This document shows, piece by piece, positions 5,709 through 13,401 of a DNA stretch of 32,470 nt (position 1 is its first letter; every line of letters starts with the position of its first letter). Made by a program: the position numbers and the translations under genes. The notes under the pieces were generated by a model. The model ran no database searches and was not told where the DNA came from. It saw only the letters and a list, made by a program, of their open reading frames with translations. Origin of the DNA: Acidobacteriota bacterium (GTDB lineage Bacteria > Acidobacteriota > Terriglobia > 2-12-FULL-54-10); NCBI GenBank assembly GCA_009691245.1, contig SHUM01000040.1:1-32470 (forward strand). Reading direction: 5' to 3'.

Positions 5709-7106
5709 GTGGCTGAGGAAATGGACCTGGTGATTCTGGGCAGCGGTCCCGGTGGTTACGTGGCGGCGGTGCGTGCCGCGCAGTGGGGTCTCCGAACGGT
5801 AATCGTGGAGAAAGAAAACTGGCTCGGCGGCACCTGTCTGAACGTGGGTTGCATCCCCACCAAGGCGCTGCTCTTCAACGCGGAAGTCTATGACTTTATC
5901 CGCCACGCCAAGGAGTTTGGGATCGAGTGTGGCGAGCCGACGGCAAATTGGGAAGCCGTGCGAGCGAGGCAGCAGAAGATTGTCCTGAAGCACAACAAGG
6001 GCGTCGAGTACCTGCTCAAGAAGCACAAGATTGAGACCGTTCGGGGCTATGGGCGCTTGCTTGGCAAGGGCCGCATCGGAGTCGAGTCAGCGTCGGGCAA
6101 TCGCGAACTGTTGGCCCGCAACATCATTCTTGCCACAGGGTCTGAGGCACGCATTCCTCCCGGCATGGAACCGGATGGCGAACGCGTACTCACCAACCGC
6201 GAGATACTTGAAACGAAGTCCATTCCCAAGAGCCTGATAATTATTGGCGCAGGCGCGGTGGGCGTAGAGTTCGGGTCCGTCTATCGTCGCTTCGGGACGG
6301 AAGTCACCATCATCGAAATGCTGCCACGAATTCTTCCGCTTGCGGACGAAGAAGTCTCCAAGGAACTGGAGCGCGCGCTCAAGAAGCAGGGCATGCAGTT
6401 CCTGACTGGGGCCAAAGTCGAAAAGCTCAATCGGCGCAAAGAGTTCGTCGAGGTGGAGATTTCCCAGGGAGAGAAGAAGCAAACCCTGCGCGCCGAGCAA
6501 GTGCTGGTGGCGGTCGGACGCAAGCCCAACACAGAGAACGTGGGACTTGAGAAAACCAAGGCTGAGGTCGAGCGCGGGTTCGTGAAAACGGACGGATACA
6601 TGGCCACCGCAGAGCCGGGTCTCTACGCCATCGGCGACATCGTGGCTGGCGCTCCCCAACTGGCGCACGCCGCTTCGATGGAGGGCATCGTGGCCGTGGG
6701 ACGCATGTGCGAACGTCCCGTCCCGCCGATGAACTTCCGCCAGATCCCCGACGCCGTCTACTGCGATCCGCAGGTGGCTTCCGTCGGACTAAGTGAGGCC
6801 AAGGCCAGGGAACTCGGGCATGACGTGAAGATTGGGCGATTTCCTTTCAAGGCCAACAGCAAGGCCAGTGTGCTGGGTGCTGAAGAGGGTTTCGTCAAGC
6901 TGGTCTGCGACAAGAAGTATGGCGAGATTCTGGGCGCTCACATGATCGGCTCCGGAGTTACCGAACTGATCGGTGAGATGACCATGGCCATCCGCATGGA
7001 GGCGACGCTCGAAGATTTGCAGTACACCGTGCATGCCCATCCGACTTTGTCGGAAGCCATACTGGATGCGGCGGGAGCGGCGGACGGCATCGCCATCAAC
7101 ATCTAA
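5709..7106 (+). CDS. lpdA: Dihydrolipoyl dehydrogenase (E3)
   Basis: This FAD enzyme reoxidises the dihydrolipoyl groups of 2-oxoacid dehydrogenase complexes with NAD+. The 465 residues follow the family plan: FAD-binding GSGPGG (11-16), redox disulfide in GGTCLNVGCIPTKAL (Cys43, Cys48), NAD-binding GAGAVGVEFGSVYRRFG, the second FAD motif YAIGDIVAGAPQLAHAA, and the C-terminal HAHPTLSE providing the His444-Glu449 base pair used across the dimer. The GTG at 5709 is preferred over the ATG at 5721 because GGAAGGG lies at the correct distance. lipB and an E2 gene follow in the same orientation, indicating a shared lipoate-dependent function. Confidence 0.95.
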   Translation: MAEEMDLVILGSGPGGYVAAVRAAQWGLRTVIVEKENWLGGTCLNVGCIPTKALLFNAEVYDFIRHAKEFGIECGEPTANWEAVRARQQKIVLKHNKGVEYLLKKHKIETVRGYGRLLGKGRIGVESASGNRELLARNIILATGSEARIPPGMEPDGERVLTNREILETKSIPKSLIIIGAGAVGVEFGSVYRRFGTEVTIIEMLPRILPLADEEVSKELERALKKQGMQFLTGAKVEKLNRRKEFVEVEISQGEKKQTLRAEQVLVAVGRKPNTENVGLEKTKAEVERGFVKTDGYMATAEPGLYAIGDIVAGAPQLAHAASMEGIVAVGRMCERPVPPMNFRQIPDAVYCDPQVASVGLSEAKARELGHDVKIGRFPFKANSKASVLGAEEGFVKLVCDKKYGEILGAHMIGSGVTELIGEMTMAIRMEATLEDLQYTVHAHPTLSEAILDAAGAADGIAINI

Positions 7107-7160
7107 AGTTCGAGGGTGATGCAAACTGGTAATTCCGGCGAGTGAGCCATTGAGAACCCG

Positions 7161-7949
7161 ATGGGTAACTACACAACTCCAACGGAAGTCCACGTTCTAC
7201 GAGTAATATCGGAGCCTCCGATCTCTCTGGGCGATCGCACTTGCAAAGTCTATCGAATGGGACGCGTGCCGTACGGTGAAGCGCTGCAACTGCAAGCCGA
7301 TCTTGCGGACCGGCGCAAGCGGGATGAGATAGCGGACTCGCTAGTTTTGCTGGAGCATCCGCCTGTGATTACTCTGGGCCGCAACGCGCGCCGCGAAAAT
7401 CTGTTGAGCAGCGCCGAGCAGCTGGAGCGCGCCGGGATCGAGTTGGTCGAGACCAACAGAGGCGGGGATATCACCTTTCACGGACCGGGCCAGTTGGTGG
7501 GCTATCCCATCGTGGATTTGGGCCGCATTCATAAGGACGTGGGCTGGTATCTACGCACTCTGGAGGAAGTCCTCATCCGATCCCTGCAGGATATAGGGCT
7601 CGGCGCTTCTCGCAAGTCCGGCATGACAGGCGTTTGGATCAATCGTGGAGATGCCGGGCCGGCTAAGGTGGCAGCGATGGGAGTTCACCTCAGCCGCTGG
7701 GTTACCTCGCATGGCTTCGCGCTGAATATCGATACGGATCTGCGATATTACCGGCACATCGTGCCCTGCGGCATTTCGGCGTACCCGGTTACCTCGGTAC
7801 GGGAGTCGTTGGCCGGGGAGTTGGATCGCGAGGCGCTGGAGTGCAGCATCGTCCGGCACTTCGGAACGCTGATGGGCCTGTCCATGACGGCAGGGGCCGG
7901 TACAGAGTCAAATGCCAAGTGGCTGAAAACTGCTGCGGCTATAGTTTAA
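7161..7949 (+). CDS. lipB: Lipoyl(octanoyl) transferase
   Basis: LipB moves the octanoyl group from acyl carrier protein to the acceptor lysine of E2 and GcvH lipoyl domains, the first step of de novo lipoylation. The 262-residue product has the diagnostic blocks RGGDITFHGPGQLVGYPI (about 100-117), the catalytic lysine in AKVAAMGV (Lys169), WVTSHGFALN, and the acyl-thioester cysteine in IVPCGI (Cys203). The N-terminus carries roughly 24 residues before the usual family start near RTCKVYRMG, but no better start codon is available. The gene lies 54 nt after lpdA and 16 nt before the E2 gene that it would modify. The C-terminal 25 residues look unstructured. Confidence 0.93.
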   Translation: MGNYTTPTEVHVLRVISEPPISLGDRTCKVYRMGRVPYGEALQLQADLADRRKRDEIADSLVLLEHPPVITLGRNARRENLLSSAEQLERAGIELVETNRGGDITFHGPGQLVGYPIVDLGRIHKDVGWYLRTLEEVLIRSLQDIGLGASRKSGMTGVWINRGDAGPAKVAAMGVHLSRWVTSHGFALNIDTDLRYYRHIVPCGISAYPVTSVRESLAGELDREALECSIVRHFGTLMGLSMTAGAGTESNAKWLKTAAAIV

Positions 7950-7965
7950 GTTTAGGGGGATGATC

Positions 7966-9288
7966 ATGCCGACAACTGATGTGCTGATGCCGCAGATGGG
8001 CGAGAGCATCACCGAGGGCACGGTTACCAAGTGGCTCAAGAAGGCCGGGGACCGCATCGGCAAGGACGAGCCCTTGTTTGAAATCTCCACTGACAAAGTG
8101 GACGCCGAGATTCCATCGCCAGTTTCTGGAACGCTCTCCACTATCCTTGTGAAGGAAGGGCAGACGGTAGCCGTGCAGGCGATTGTTGCGCAGATTGAAG
8201 CCAGCGCATCGGATGCTGCCGCCGCAACCGCTGCTCCGCCGCCGGCAGCAAAAGCGGCTGCGGCTCCACCGGCCAAGCCCTCCGCACCCGCTCCCCCGCG
8301 CGCGTCCTCTCCCGCACCTCAGCCCGTAGCGGCCGAGACTGCTGGCAGCTCTGATGAGGACGATGACAAGGTTCGTAGCTCGCCGCTGGTGCGGCGGCTG
8401 GCGAAAGAGAACAACGTTAATCTGGTCGAGGTGGACGGCACGGGTCCGGGTGGCCGCATCACCAAAGAGGATCTGCTGGCTCACGTGGAGCGCATGAAAT
8501 CCTCACCGGCCCGCAGGGCTTCCGCCCCTGCGGTGCCTACCCAAGCTCCTGCCGCGCCTGCTGCTCCCCGCGCGGCTCCTCTCGCATCTGGCGCCCGTGA
8601 AGAGATCGTTCCCATGACGCCGATGCGCAAGAAGATCGCCGAGCGCATGGTCTTCAGCAAAAACACGGCAGCTCACGTCAGCACGGTATTCGCCGTGGAC
8701 CTGACCAAGGTTGTCAGTCTTTCCCTGAAGGAGCGCACCCGCTTCGAGCAACAGGAGGGCGTAAAACTTACCTACACCCCCTTCTTCATTCGAGCCATCA
8801 TTGACGGCATCAAGCGCTTCCCGGTATTGAACGCGAGCATCTCCGGCGAAGAGATTATATACAAGAAAGACATCCACATGGGTGTTGCCGTGGCGCTCGA
8901 GTGGGGCCTGATCGTTCCCGTGATAGCGCACGCCGATGAGAAGAGTTTTCTGGGACTGGCGCGGTCGATTGCCGATCTTGGAGAGCGGGCGCGAAGCAAA
9001 CGCCTCAGCGTGTCCGAGGTGGATGGCGGGACGTTCACTCTCACCAATCCCGGCGTCTACGGAGGACTATTTGCCACCCCGATCATCAACCCGCCGCAGG
9101 TGGGCATCATCGGTGTGGGGGGAGTGAAGAAGGCTCCGGTGGTGGTTGACGACGCCATTGCCATTCGCTCCATCGTGCATCTCACACTGAGCTATGATCA
9201 CCGCCTCATCGACGGGGCGGTTGCTGATCAGTTCATGGCCAGCGTCCGGCAGTATCTGGAAGGCTGGGACGAAGACCTTTATGTATAG
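7966..9288 (+). CDS. Dihydrolipoamide acyltransferase (E2) of a 2-oxoacid dehydrogenase complex
   Basis: A 440-residue E2 with the standard three parts: one lipoyl domain (about 2-78) with the acceptor lysine in STDKVDAE (Lys44), a long Ala/Pro linker, a peripheral-subunit-binding domain (SSPLVRRLAKENNVN to GGRITKEDLL, about 142-178), a second Ala/Pro linker, and the catalytic acyltransferase domain ending in SYDHRLIDGAVADQF with His412 and Asp416. The ATG at 7966 fits the TTTAGGGGG site better than the ATG at 7960, which abuts it. Sequence alone does not decide between succinyl (SucB) and branched-chain (BkdB) specificity, and no E1 gene is adjacent. Confidence 0.92.
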   Translation: MPTTDVLMPQMGESITEGTVTKWLKKAGDRIGKDEPLFEISTDKVDAEIPSPVSGTLSTILVKEGQTVAVQAIVAQIEASASDAAAATAAPPPAAKAAAAPPAKPSAPAPPRASSPAPQPVAAETAGSSDEDDDKVRSSPLVRRLAKENNVNLVEVDGTGPGGRITKEDLLAHVERMKSSPARRASAPAVPTQAPAAPAAPRAAPLASGAREEIVPMTPMRKKIAERMVFSKNTAAHVSTVFAVDLTKVVSLSLKERTRFEQQEGVKLTYTPFFIRAIIDGIKRFPVLNASISGEEIIYKKDIHMGVAVALEWGLIVPVIAHADEKSFLGLARSIADLGERARSKRLSVSEVDGGTFTLTNPGVYGGLFATPIINPPQVGIIGVGGVKKAPVVVDDAIAIRSIVHLTLSYDHRLIDGAVADQFMASVRQYLEGWDEDLYV

Positions 9289-9540
9289 CGAAAGTGTTGC
9301 TTGCGGTGTTTTTCGGTAAGAGTTCGGAGCTGAATCGGATAGAATAGATGTTTTGTGTCAGGGCCAGCGCAGTTCTCAATGAGCAAGCAGCTTCGCCCAG
9401 GGTTTCCTGCCGCGTCGACGGGATATGAATCCGGGCGTGCAATTGATGCCGATTGTTTCCGCAGATGCCCTTGATATGCCCCCATGAATATATAAAGAAA
9501 CTGTGAAGAAGAAAATCTCTAAAGGAGCGGTGGTAATAAC
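9289..9540. other. Intergenic region before hppA
   Basis: I find no credible gene. An AAAGGAG ribosome-binding site at 9520-9526 precedes the hppA GTG at a rather long distance (about 13 nt). A TTGATA at 9471 and TATAAA at 9491 look promoter-like, but the 14-nt spacer is too short to call confidently. Confidence 0.4.
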
Positions 9541-11709
9541 GTGGAACTTAATTTGATTTTGGGGATCAGCATCATCGGACTAATGTTCGCTGTGTTTCTG
9601 ATGAAAGACGTACTGCGCCGCGACACGGGCACGCCCGCCATGCGCGAAATCTCCGACGCCATCAAGCAGGGCGCCGAGGCATTTTTGAGCCGCCAGAATC
9701 GGACGATTGCGTATATCTCCGTGGCGCTTGCCGCGCTGATTTACATTCTCTACGCATTCGTTCGCACCCCCACGGCGCACGATCCGGCCAGCCCGGCGCA
9801 GCTTGCCTTGTGGACCACCATCTCCTTTATTCTCGGCGCGGCTTGCTCGGTAGCATCTGGCTACATGGGCATGTGGGTTGCTATCCGGTCCAATATCCGC
9901 ACGGCGGCGGCGGCCACCAAGAGCATGAACAACGCGCTGCAGACCGCGCTGCGCGGCGGAGCGGTCTCGGGTTTCTTCGTGGTCGCGCTCAGCCTGCTCG
10001 GGGTGGCGGGACTATTCGCGCTGATCAGGGCCATGGGTGTTACCAATGATGTCTCCCAGATTCCTCTGCTGATCGTCGGCTATGGATTCGGCGCCAGCAT
10101 CGTCGCCCTGTTCGCTCAGTTGGGCGGTGGCATCTATACCAAGGCCGCTGACGTGGGCGCTGATCTGGTGGGAAAAGTGGAAGCGGGCATCCCCGAAGAC
10201 GATCCGCGCAACCCGGCCGTCATCGCCGATCTGGTGGGCGACAACGTGGGCGACTGCGCCGGGCGCGGTGCCGACCTGTTCGAGTCCACCGCCGCCGAAA
10301 ATATCGGCGCGATGATTCTCGCCGCGGGACTCTATCGCGCGAATCAGACTCTCTTTGAGGAAAACAATCTGACGCTCATCGGCGTGCTGATGTTCCCGCT
10401 GGTGGCGCGCGCCTTCGGCATTATTGCTTCCGCCATCGGCATCATGCTGGTTCGGGTGAGTGAGACGGAAGATCCCATGCATGCGCTGAACCGCGGTTAC
10501 TACATTACGTCCGGGCTGGCCATGGTTGGATTTTATTTTTCATCCCACTGGCTGCTGGGCGCGGCACACTATTTTAATTTCTTCCTGTGCGGAGTCATCG
10601 GAGTTCTTTCCTCCATCGCCTTCGTCTATATCACCCAGTACTACACGGAGTACCGCTTCCGGCCCGTGCAGTCCATCGCCGAGGCCTCGCAGACTGGTCC
10701 GGCGACGAACATCATTGCCGGCCTCGCGGTGGGCATGGAGTCAACCGGACTGCCCATCCTCGTCATCTCGTTTGCGATCATCAGCAGCTACTTCCTCGGC
10801 AACAGCTCGGGACTGGCCAGCGCCGGACTGTTCGGCACCGCGGTGGCTACCATGGGCATGCTCGGACCCTGCGCGTTCATTCTGGCCATGGATACCTTCG
10901 GCCCCATCACCGACAACGCCGGCGGCATCGTCGAGATGAGCGGCCAGCCGGAGGAAATTCGTATGAGGACGGATCGTTTGGATGCCGTCGGCAATACGAC
11001 CAAGGCGCTCACCAAGGGATATGCGGTAGGCTCGGCGGGACTGGCGGCGTTTCTGCTGTTCGGCGCTTATCTCGACGAAGTGCATAATTACATGCCGGAC
11101 TTTAAGCCCTCCATCAATCTGAACAAGCCGGAAGTTTTTGTCGGCGCCATGCTCGGCGCGGTGCTGGTGTTCCTGTTCTCCTCGCTGGCCATGAAAGCAG
11201 TGGGCTCCGCCGCCTATGCGATCATCAACAACGTGCGCGAGCAGTTCAAGCGCGACCCCGGCATCATGAAGGGAACCTCCAAGCCCAACTACGGCGAGTG
11301 CGTGGACATCGCCACACGCGCCGCGTTGCAGAAAATGATTGCCCCCGGCTTGCTCGTGGTGGGCATGACCATCGGCACGGGCCTGGCCTTCAAGTGGCTT
11401 TATTACGCGATGGGTCAGCCCGCCGAAGGAGCCACCGGCGCGGAGGTGATGGGCGGATTCCTGATGGTGGGAACCATCACCGGCATCCTCATGGCCCTGT
11501 TCCTCAACAACGGCGGCGGCGCCTGGGACAACGCCAAGAAGTATATCGAGATGGGCAACTACGGCGGCAAACGCTCCGACCCGCACAAGGCCGCGGTGGT
11601 TGGCGATACGGTGGGCGATCCCTGCAAGGACACCGCGGGCCCTTCGCTGCACGTGCTGATTAAATTGTTGGCCACCATCACGCTGGTGATGGCCCCGCTG
11701 TTCCTGTGA
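9541..11709 (+). CDS. hppA: Membrane H+-translocating pyrophosphatase, K+-independent type
   Basis: This is an integral membrane pump of about 16 helices that couples hydrolysis of pyrophosphate to proton export. The 722 residues carry the catalytic blocks DVGADLVGKVEAGIPEDDPR (from residue 204), DLVGDNVGDCAGRGADLFES (230-249), and the C-terminal GDTVGDPCKDTAGPSLHVLI. The residue that separates the two subclasses is lysine here (GNTTKALTKG, Lys488), where K+-dependent enzymes have alanine, so a K+-independent proton pump is predicted. The start is GTG at 9541 (MELNLILGIS, directly into the first helix). The gene appears monocistronic and lets the cell recover energy from biosynthetic pyrophosphate. 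Confidence 0.95.
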   Translation: MELNLILGISIIGLMFAVFLMKDVLRRDTGTPAMREISDAIKQGAEAFLSRQNRTIAYISVALAALIYILYAFVRTPTAHDPASPAQLALWTTISFILGAACSVASGYMGMWVAIRSNIRTAAAATKSMNNALQTALRGGAVSGFFVVALSLLGVAGLFALIRAMGVTNDVSQIPLLIVGYGFGASIVALFAQLGGGIYTKAADVGADLVGKVEAGIPEDDPRNPAVIADLVGDNVGDCAGRGADLFESTAAENIGAMILAAGLYRANQTLFEENNLTLIGVLMFPLVARAFGIIASAIGIMLVRVSETEDPMHALNRGYYITSGLAMVGFYFSSHWLLGAAHYFNFFLCGVIGVLSSIAFVYITQYYTEYRFRPVQSIAEASQTGPATNIIAGLAVGMESTGLPILVISFAIISSYFLGNSSGLASAGLFGTAVATMGMLGPCAFILAMDTFGPITDNAGGIVEMSGQPEEIRMRTDRLDAVGNTTKALTKGYAVGSAGLAAFLLFGAYLDEVHNYMPDFKPSINLNKPEVFVGAMLGAVLVFLFSSLAMKAVGSAAYAIINNVREQFKRDPGIMKGTSKPNYGECVDIATRAALQKMIAPGLLVVGMTIGTGLAFKWLYYAMGQPAEGATGAEVMGGFLMVGTITGILMALFLNNGGGAWDNAKKYIEMGNYGGKRSDPHKAAVVGDTVGDPCKDTAGPSLHVLIKLLATITLVMAPLFL

Positions 11710-11721
11710 TAAAGTGAAATC

Positions 11722-11978
11722 ATGAAGCGACTTGCGACTGCTGAAAAAAGATCGTCAGTGAAACCTCTGACTGCTCGGAACAGGATTGGACATGCGCGCC
11801 TAGGCCATCTGCCTAGGTAGTGATCCTGCCTCTTGAGGACTATGAGCGCATGAGAGAAGACTTGGAAATGCTCTCCTCCAAGAATCTTCCGCGCCAGATC
11901 GAGAAAGCCCGGCTGGAAGCGCGCAAGGGGCAGACCATGACTCTCGCTGAGGTGAAGCGCAAGCTACAATTGTCCTGA
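11722..11978 (+). pseudogene. Phd/YefM-type antitoxin, interrupted by a 17-bp palindrome
   Basis: The segment from 11820 (VILPLEDYERMREDLEM onward to KRKLQLS, stop at 11976-11978) is a clear Phd/YefM antitoxin C-terminus. The ATG at 11722 opens a frame that reads MKRLATAEKRSSV to NRIGHAR and then hits a stop. Between the two frames lies CTAGGCCATCTGCCTAG (11800-11816), a perfect inverted repeat with a five-base loop. Deleting these 17 bases would join the frames into one 79-residue protein, a normal Phd length. As written, only a 52-residue C-terminal piece could be made, from the GTG at 11820, lacking the DNA-binding N-terminus. The N-terminal part matches Phd only weakly, so further changes are possible. 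Confidence 0.65.
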
Positions 11979-12188
11979 TCGGTAACATAGAGATTTATCG
12001 GGATTATCCCTCCACCGAACCGAACGTGCCGGCAATGTAATCGCGATGTAATGATGCCGTTCGTTTGTCATGCCATTGTTCAAGTTTCGGCACTCATTCT
12101 CTTAACTGAATTAGCCGACCCTGTTGACGTATAGTGGAACTCTCCATGTGTGTGTGGGGTCTTTTTCCGCGATTCTTGAGGTCCTGCA
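11979..12188 (+). other. Intergenic gap between antitoxin and toxin remnants
   Basis: No gene is seen. The 12-mer TGTTGACGTATA at 12122-12133 recurs exactly at 19730-19741. The toxin start at 12189 is preceded by TTGAGG. In an intact module the two genes would normally be almost contiguous, so the 210-nt gap is itself a sign of disruption. Confidence 0.45.
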
Positions 12189-12439
12189 ATGACAATTCGC
12201 TTCACCAACACCGCCGTTCGGAAACTTTCCCGCTCGATAAAAATATTCAGAAAAGAATCCTGGAAAAGCTGGAGTTTTACTGCTCACAGGACCAGCCCTT
12301 GCATTTTGCAGAACCTCTTGTCCATTCTCAGTTCGGCAAGTGGCGCTTTCGCGTCGGTGGGTATCGAGTGTTGTTCGACGTCGAGGCGGAGGAGATAGTA
12401 GTTCTCGCTGTGGGCCACCGGCGGGAAGTCTATCGCTAG
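12189..12439 (+). pseudogene. RelE/ParE-type toxin with a 1-nt frameshift
   Basis: The ATG at 12189 gives MTIRFTNTAVRKLSR, a normal RelE-family opening, but then runs out of frame. From 12233 the adjacent frame continues with LDKNIQKRILEKLEFY, then FAEPLVHSQFGKWRFRVGGYRVLFDV and the C-terminal VVLAVGHRREVYR, all standard for ribosome-dependent RelE-type mRNA interferases. A one-base deletion near 12231-12235 explains the break; adding one C there restores an ~83-residue protein. The sequence has no slippery heptamer, so programmed frameshifting is unlikely. A frame opening at 12134 covers the C-terminus but has an unrelated N-terminus. Together with the damaged antitoxin upstream, this is a decaying type II module. 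Confidence 0.7.
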
Positions 12440-12471
12440 GCGGGCAGTCGGCAGGAATCTAAAAACATCGT

Positions 12472-13401
12472 TTACTGTACGGTGATCACGGTCGTTTCGG
12501 TGCGGACCGCTTCTTTATTTCTTCTGATGGTGCGCACGTGCCGCACCTGCTTCACCTGCCAGGTGGTTGAGTCCATGACAAACTCGCCCTTGTCATCCAG
12601 ACTCATTTGCTGAGATGGATCGGCACTGGCCGATTTACCGGCGGAGTCATACGACAGCGTGGGATCGTACTTTTTAGCAAACGCCACGCGCGTCTCGCCT
12701 GTTACCGCATTGGGCGGGCCGGGGGTGATCTCCATTTCTCCATCAAGCGTTCCCGTGGGGCCAAACGGGTTGAGCAGCGCGGACTTGATGCGCGTGGTAT
12801 TGCCCGCTTCCAGCCGCAGCCCTGAGAGGCCAAAGAACAGGTCAATCTCCTTGCGCGCGGCGCTCAACAGCGTCTCCGGCGTAAGTGCTTTGGTTATCGC
12901 TTCGGCATTGCGCTGGCGAGTGGCGGCATCGGCGATTTTGGCGGTGGCCTGGGGAGCGAGCAGCGTCACAAACTCCTGTATCTTCGCCTTTAATTCCGAC
13001 TCGTTCCGCAGCCCAAGATATTGACCCGTGGGATCAAGCTGAACCTGAAGCCTGAGATCAGCGAAAATTTTCTCCGCCATTTCGAAGATCGGGTCCGCCG
13101 GAGCCGCTCCGCCTTCTTTCGTTGCCACGCCCGCCTGCCATTCCAATTGCGTGCCGGTCGTGCTCTTGCGGACTACGCGAAGCGAGATGGGTGTGTGATA
13201 AGTCTTGCGCTGGGAGTTGTCTCTAGCATCATCGGATTGAATTTCAAGTTGCAGCGAGAGTTTTTGTCCCGGCTGGTAGCGCGGGTTAATGACGATTCCT
13301 TGAGCGGGAGTCACTTGAGCGGGGGGCCCCTGGGCGGCAGCCCAATCGACTGCAAACAGTGTGATGAAGGAGAGCGTGGCAATAAGGAGTCTCGTCTTCA
13401 T
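12472..13401 (-). CDS. Secreted protein of unknown function
   Basis: I do not recognise a named family. The 309-residue product begins MKTRLLIATLSFITLFAVDWAAAQ, a good Sec signal peptide with likely cleavage after AAA-Q near residue 24, so it is probably periplasmic or surface associated. The body is predicted as mixed beta-strand with a helical middle (about 100-200) and no cysteines in the mature part that I can see. Its ATG overlaps the folP stop as ATGA, implying translational coupling and co-transcription with the tilS-hpt-ftsH-DUF2911-folP group. Nothing in the sequence links it to folate synthesis. The C-terminal RHVRTIRRNKEAVRTETTVITVQ segment suggests a beta-rich end. Confidence 0.8.
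   Translation of the reverse strand: MKTRLLIATLSFITLFAVDWAAAQGPPAQVTPAQGIVINPRYQPGQKLSLQLEIQSDDARDNSQRKTYHTPISLRVVRKSTTGTQLEWQAGVATKEGGAAPADPIFEMAEKIFADLRLQVQLDPTGQYLGLRNESELKAKIQEFVTLLAPQATAKIADAATRQRNAEAITKALTPETLLSAARKEIDLFFGLSGLRLEAGNTTRIKSALLNPFGPTGTLDGEMEITPGPPNAVTGETRVAFAKKYDPTLSYDSAGKSASADPSQQMSLDDKGEFVMDSTTWQVKQVRHVRTIRRNKEAVRTETTVITVQ

Noticed and set aside
12134-12439. Reading the toxin from the upstream ATG at 12134 as an intact 101-residue gene
   Set aside because: Its first ~33 residues are unrelated to RelE, while the proper N-terminus MTIRFTNTAVRKLSR with a ribosome-binding site lies in the neighbouring frame.
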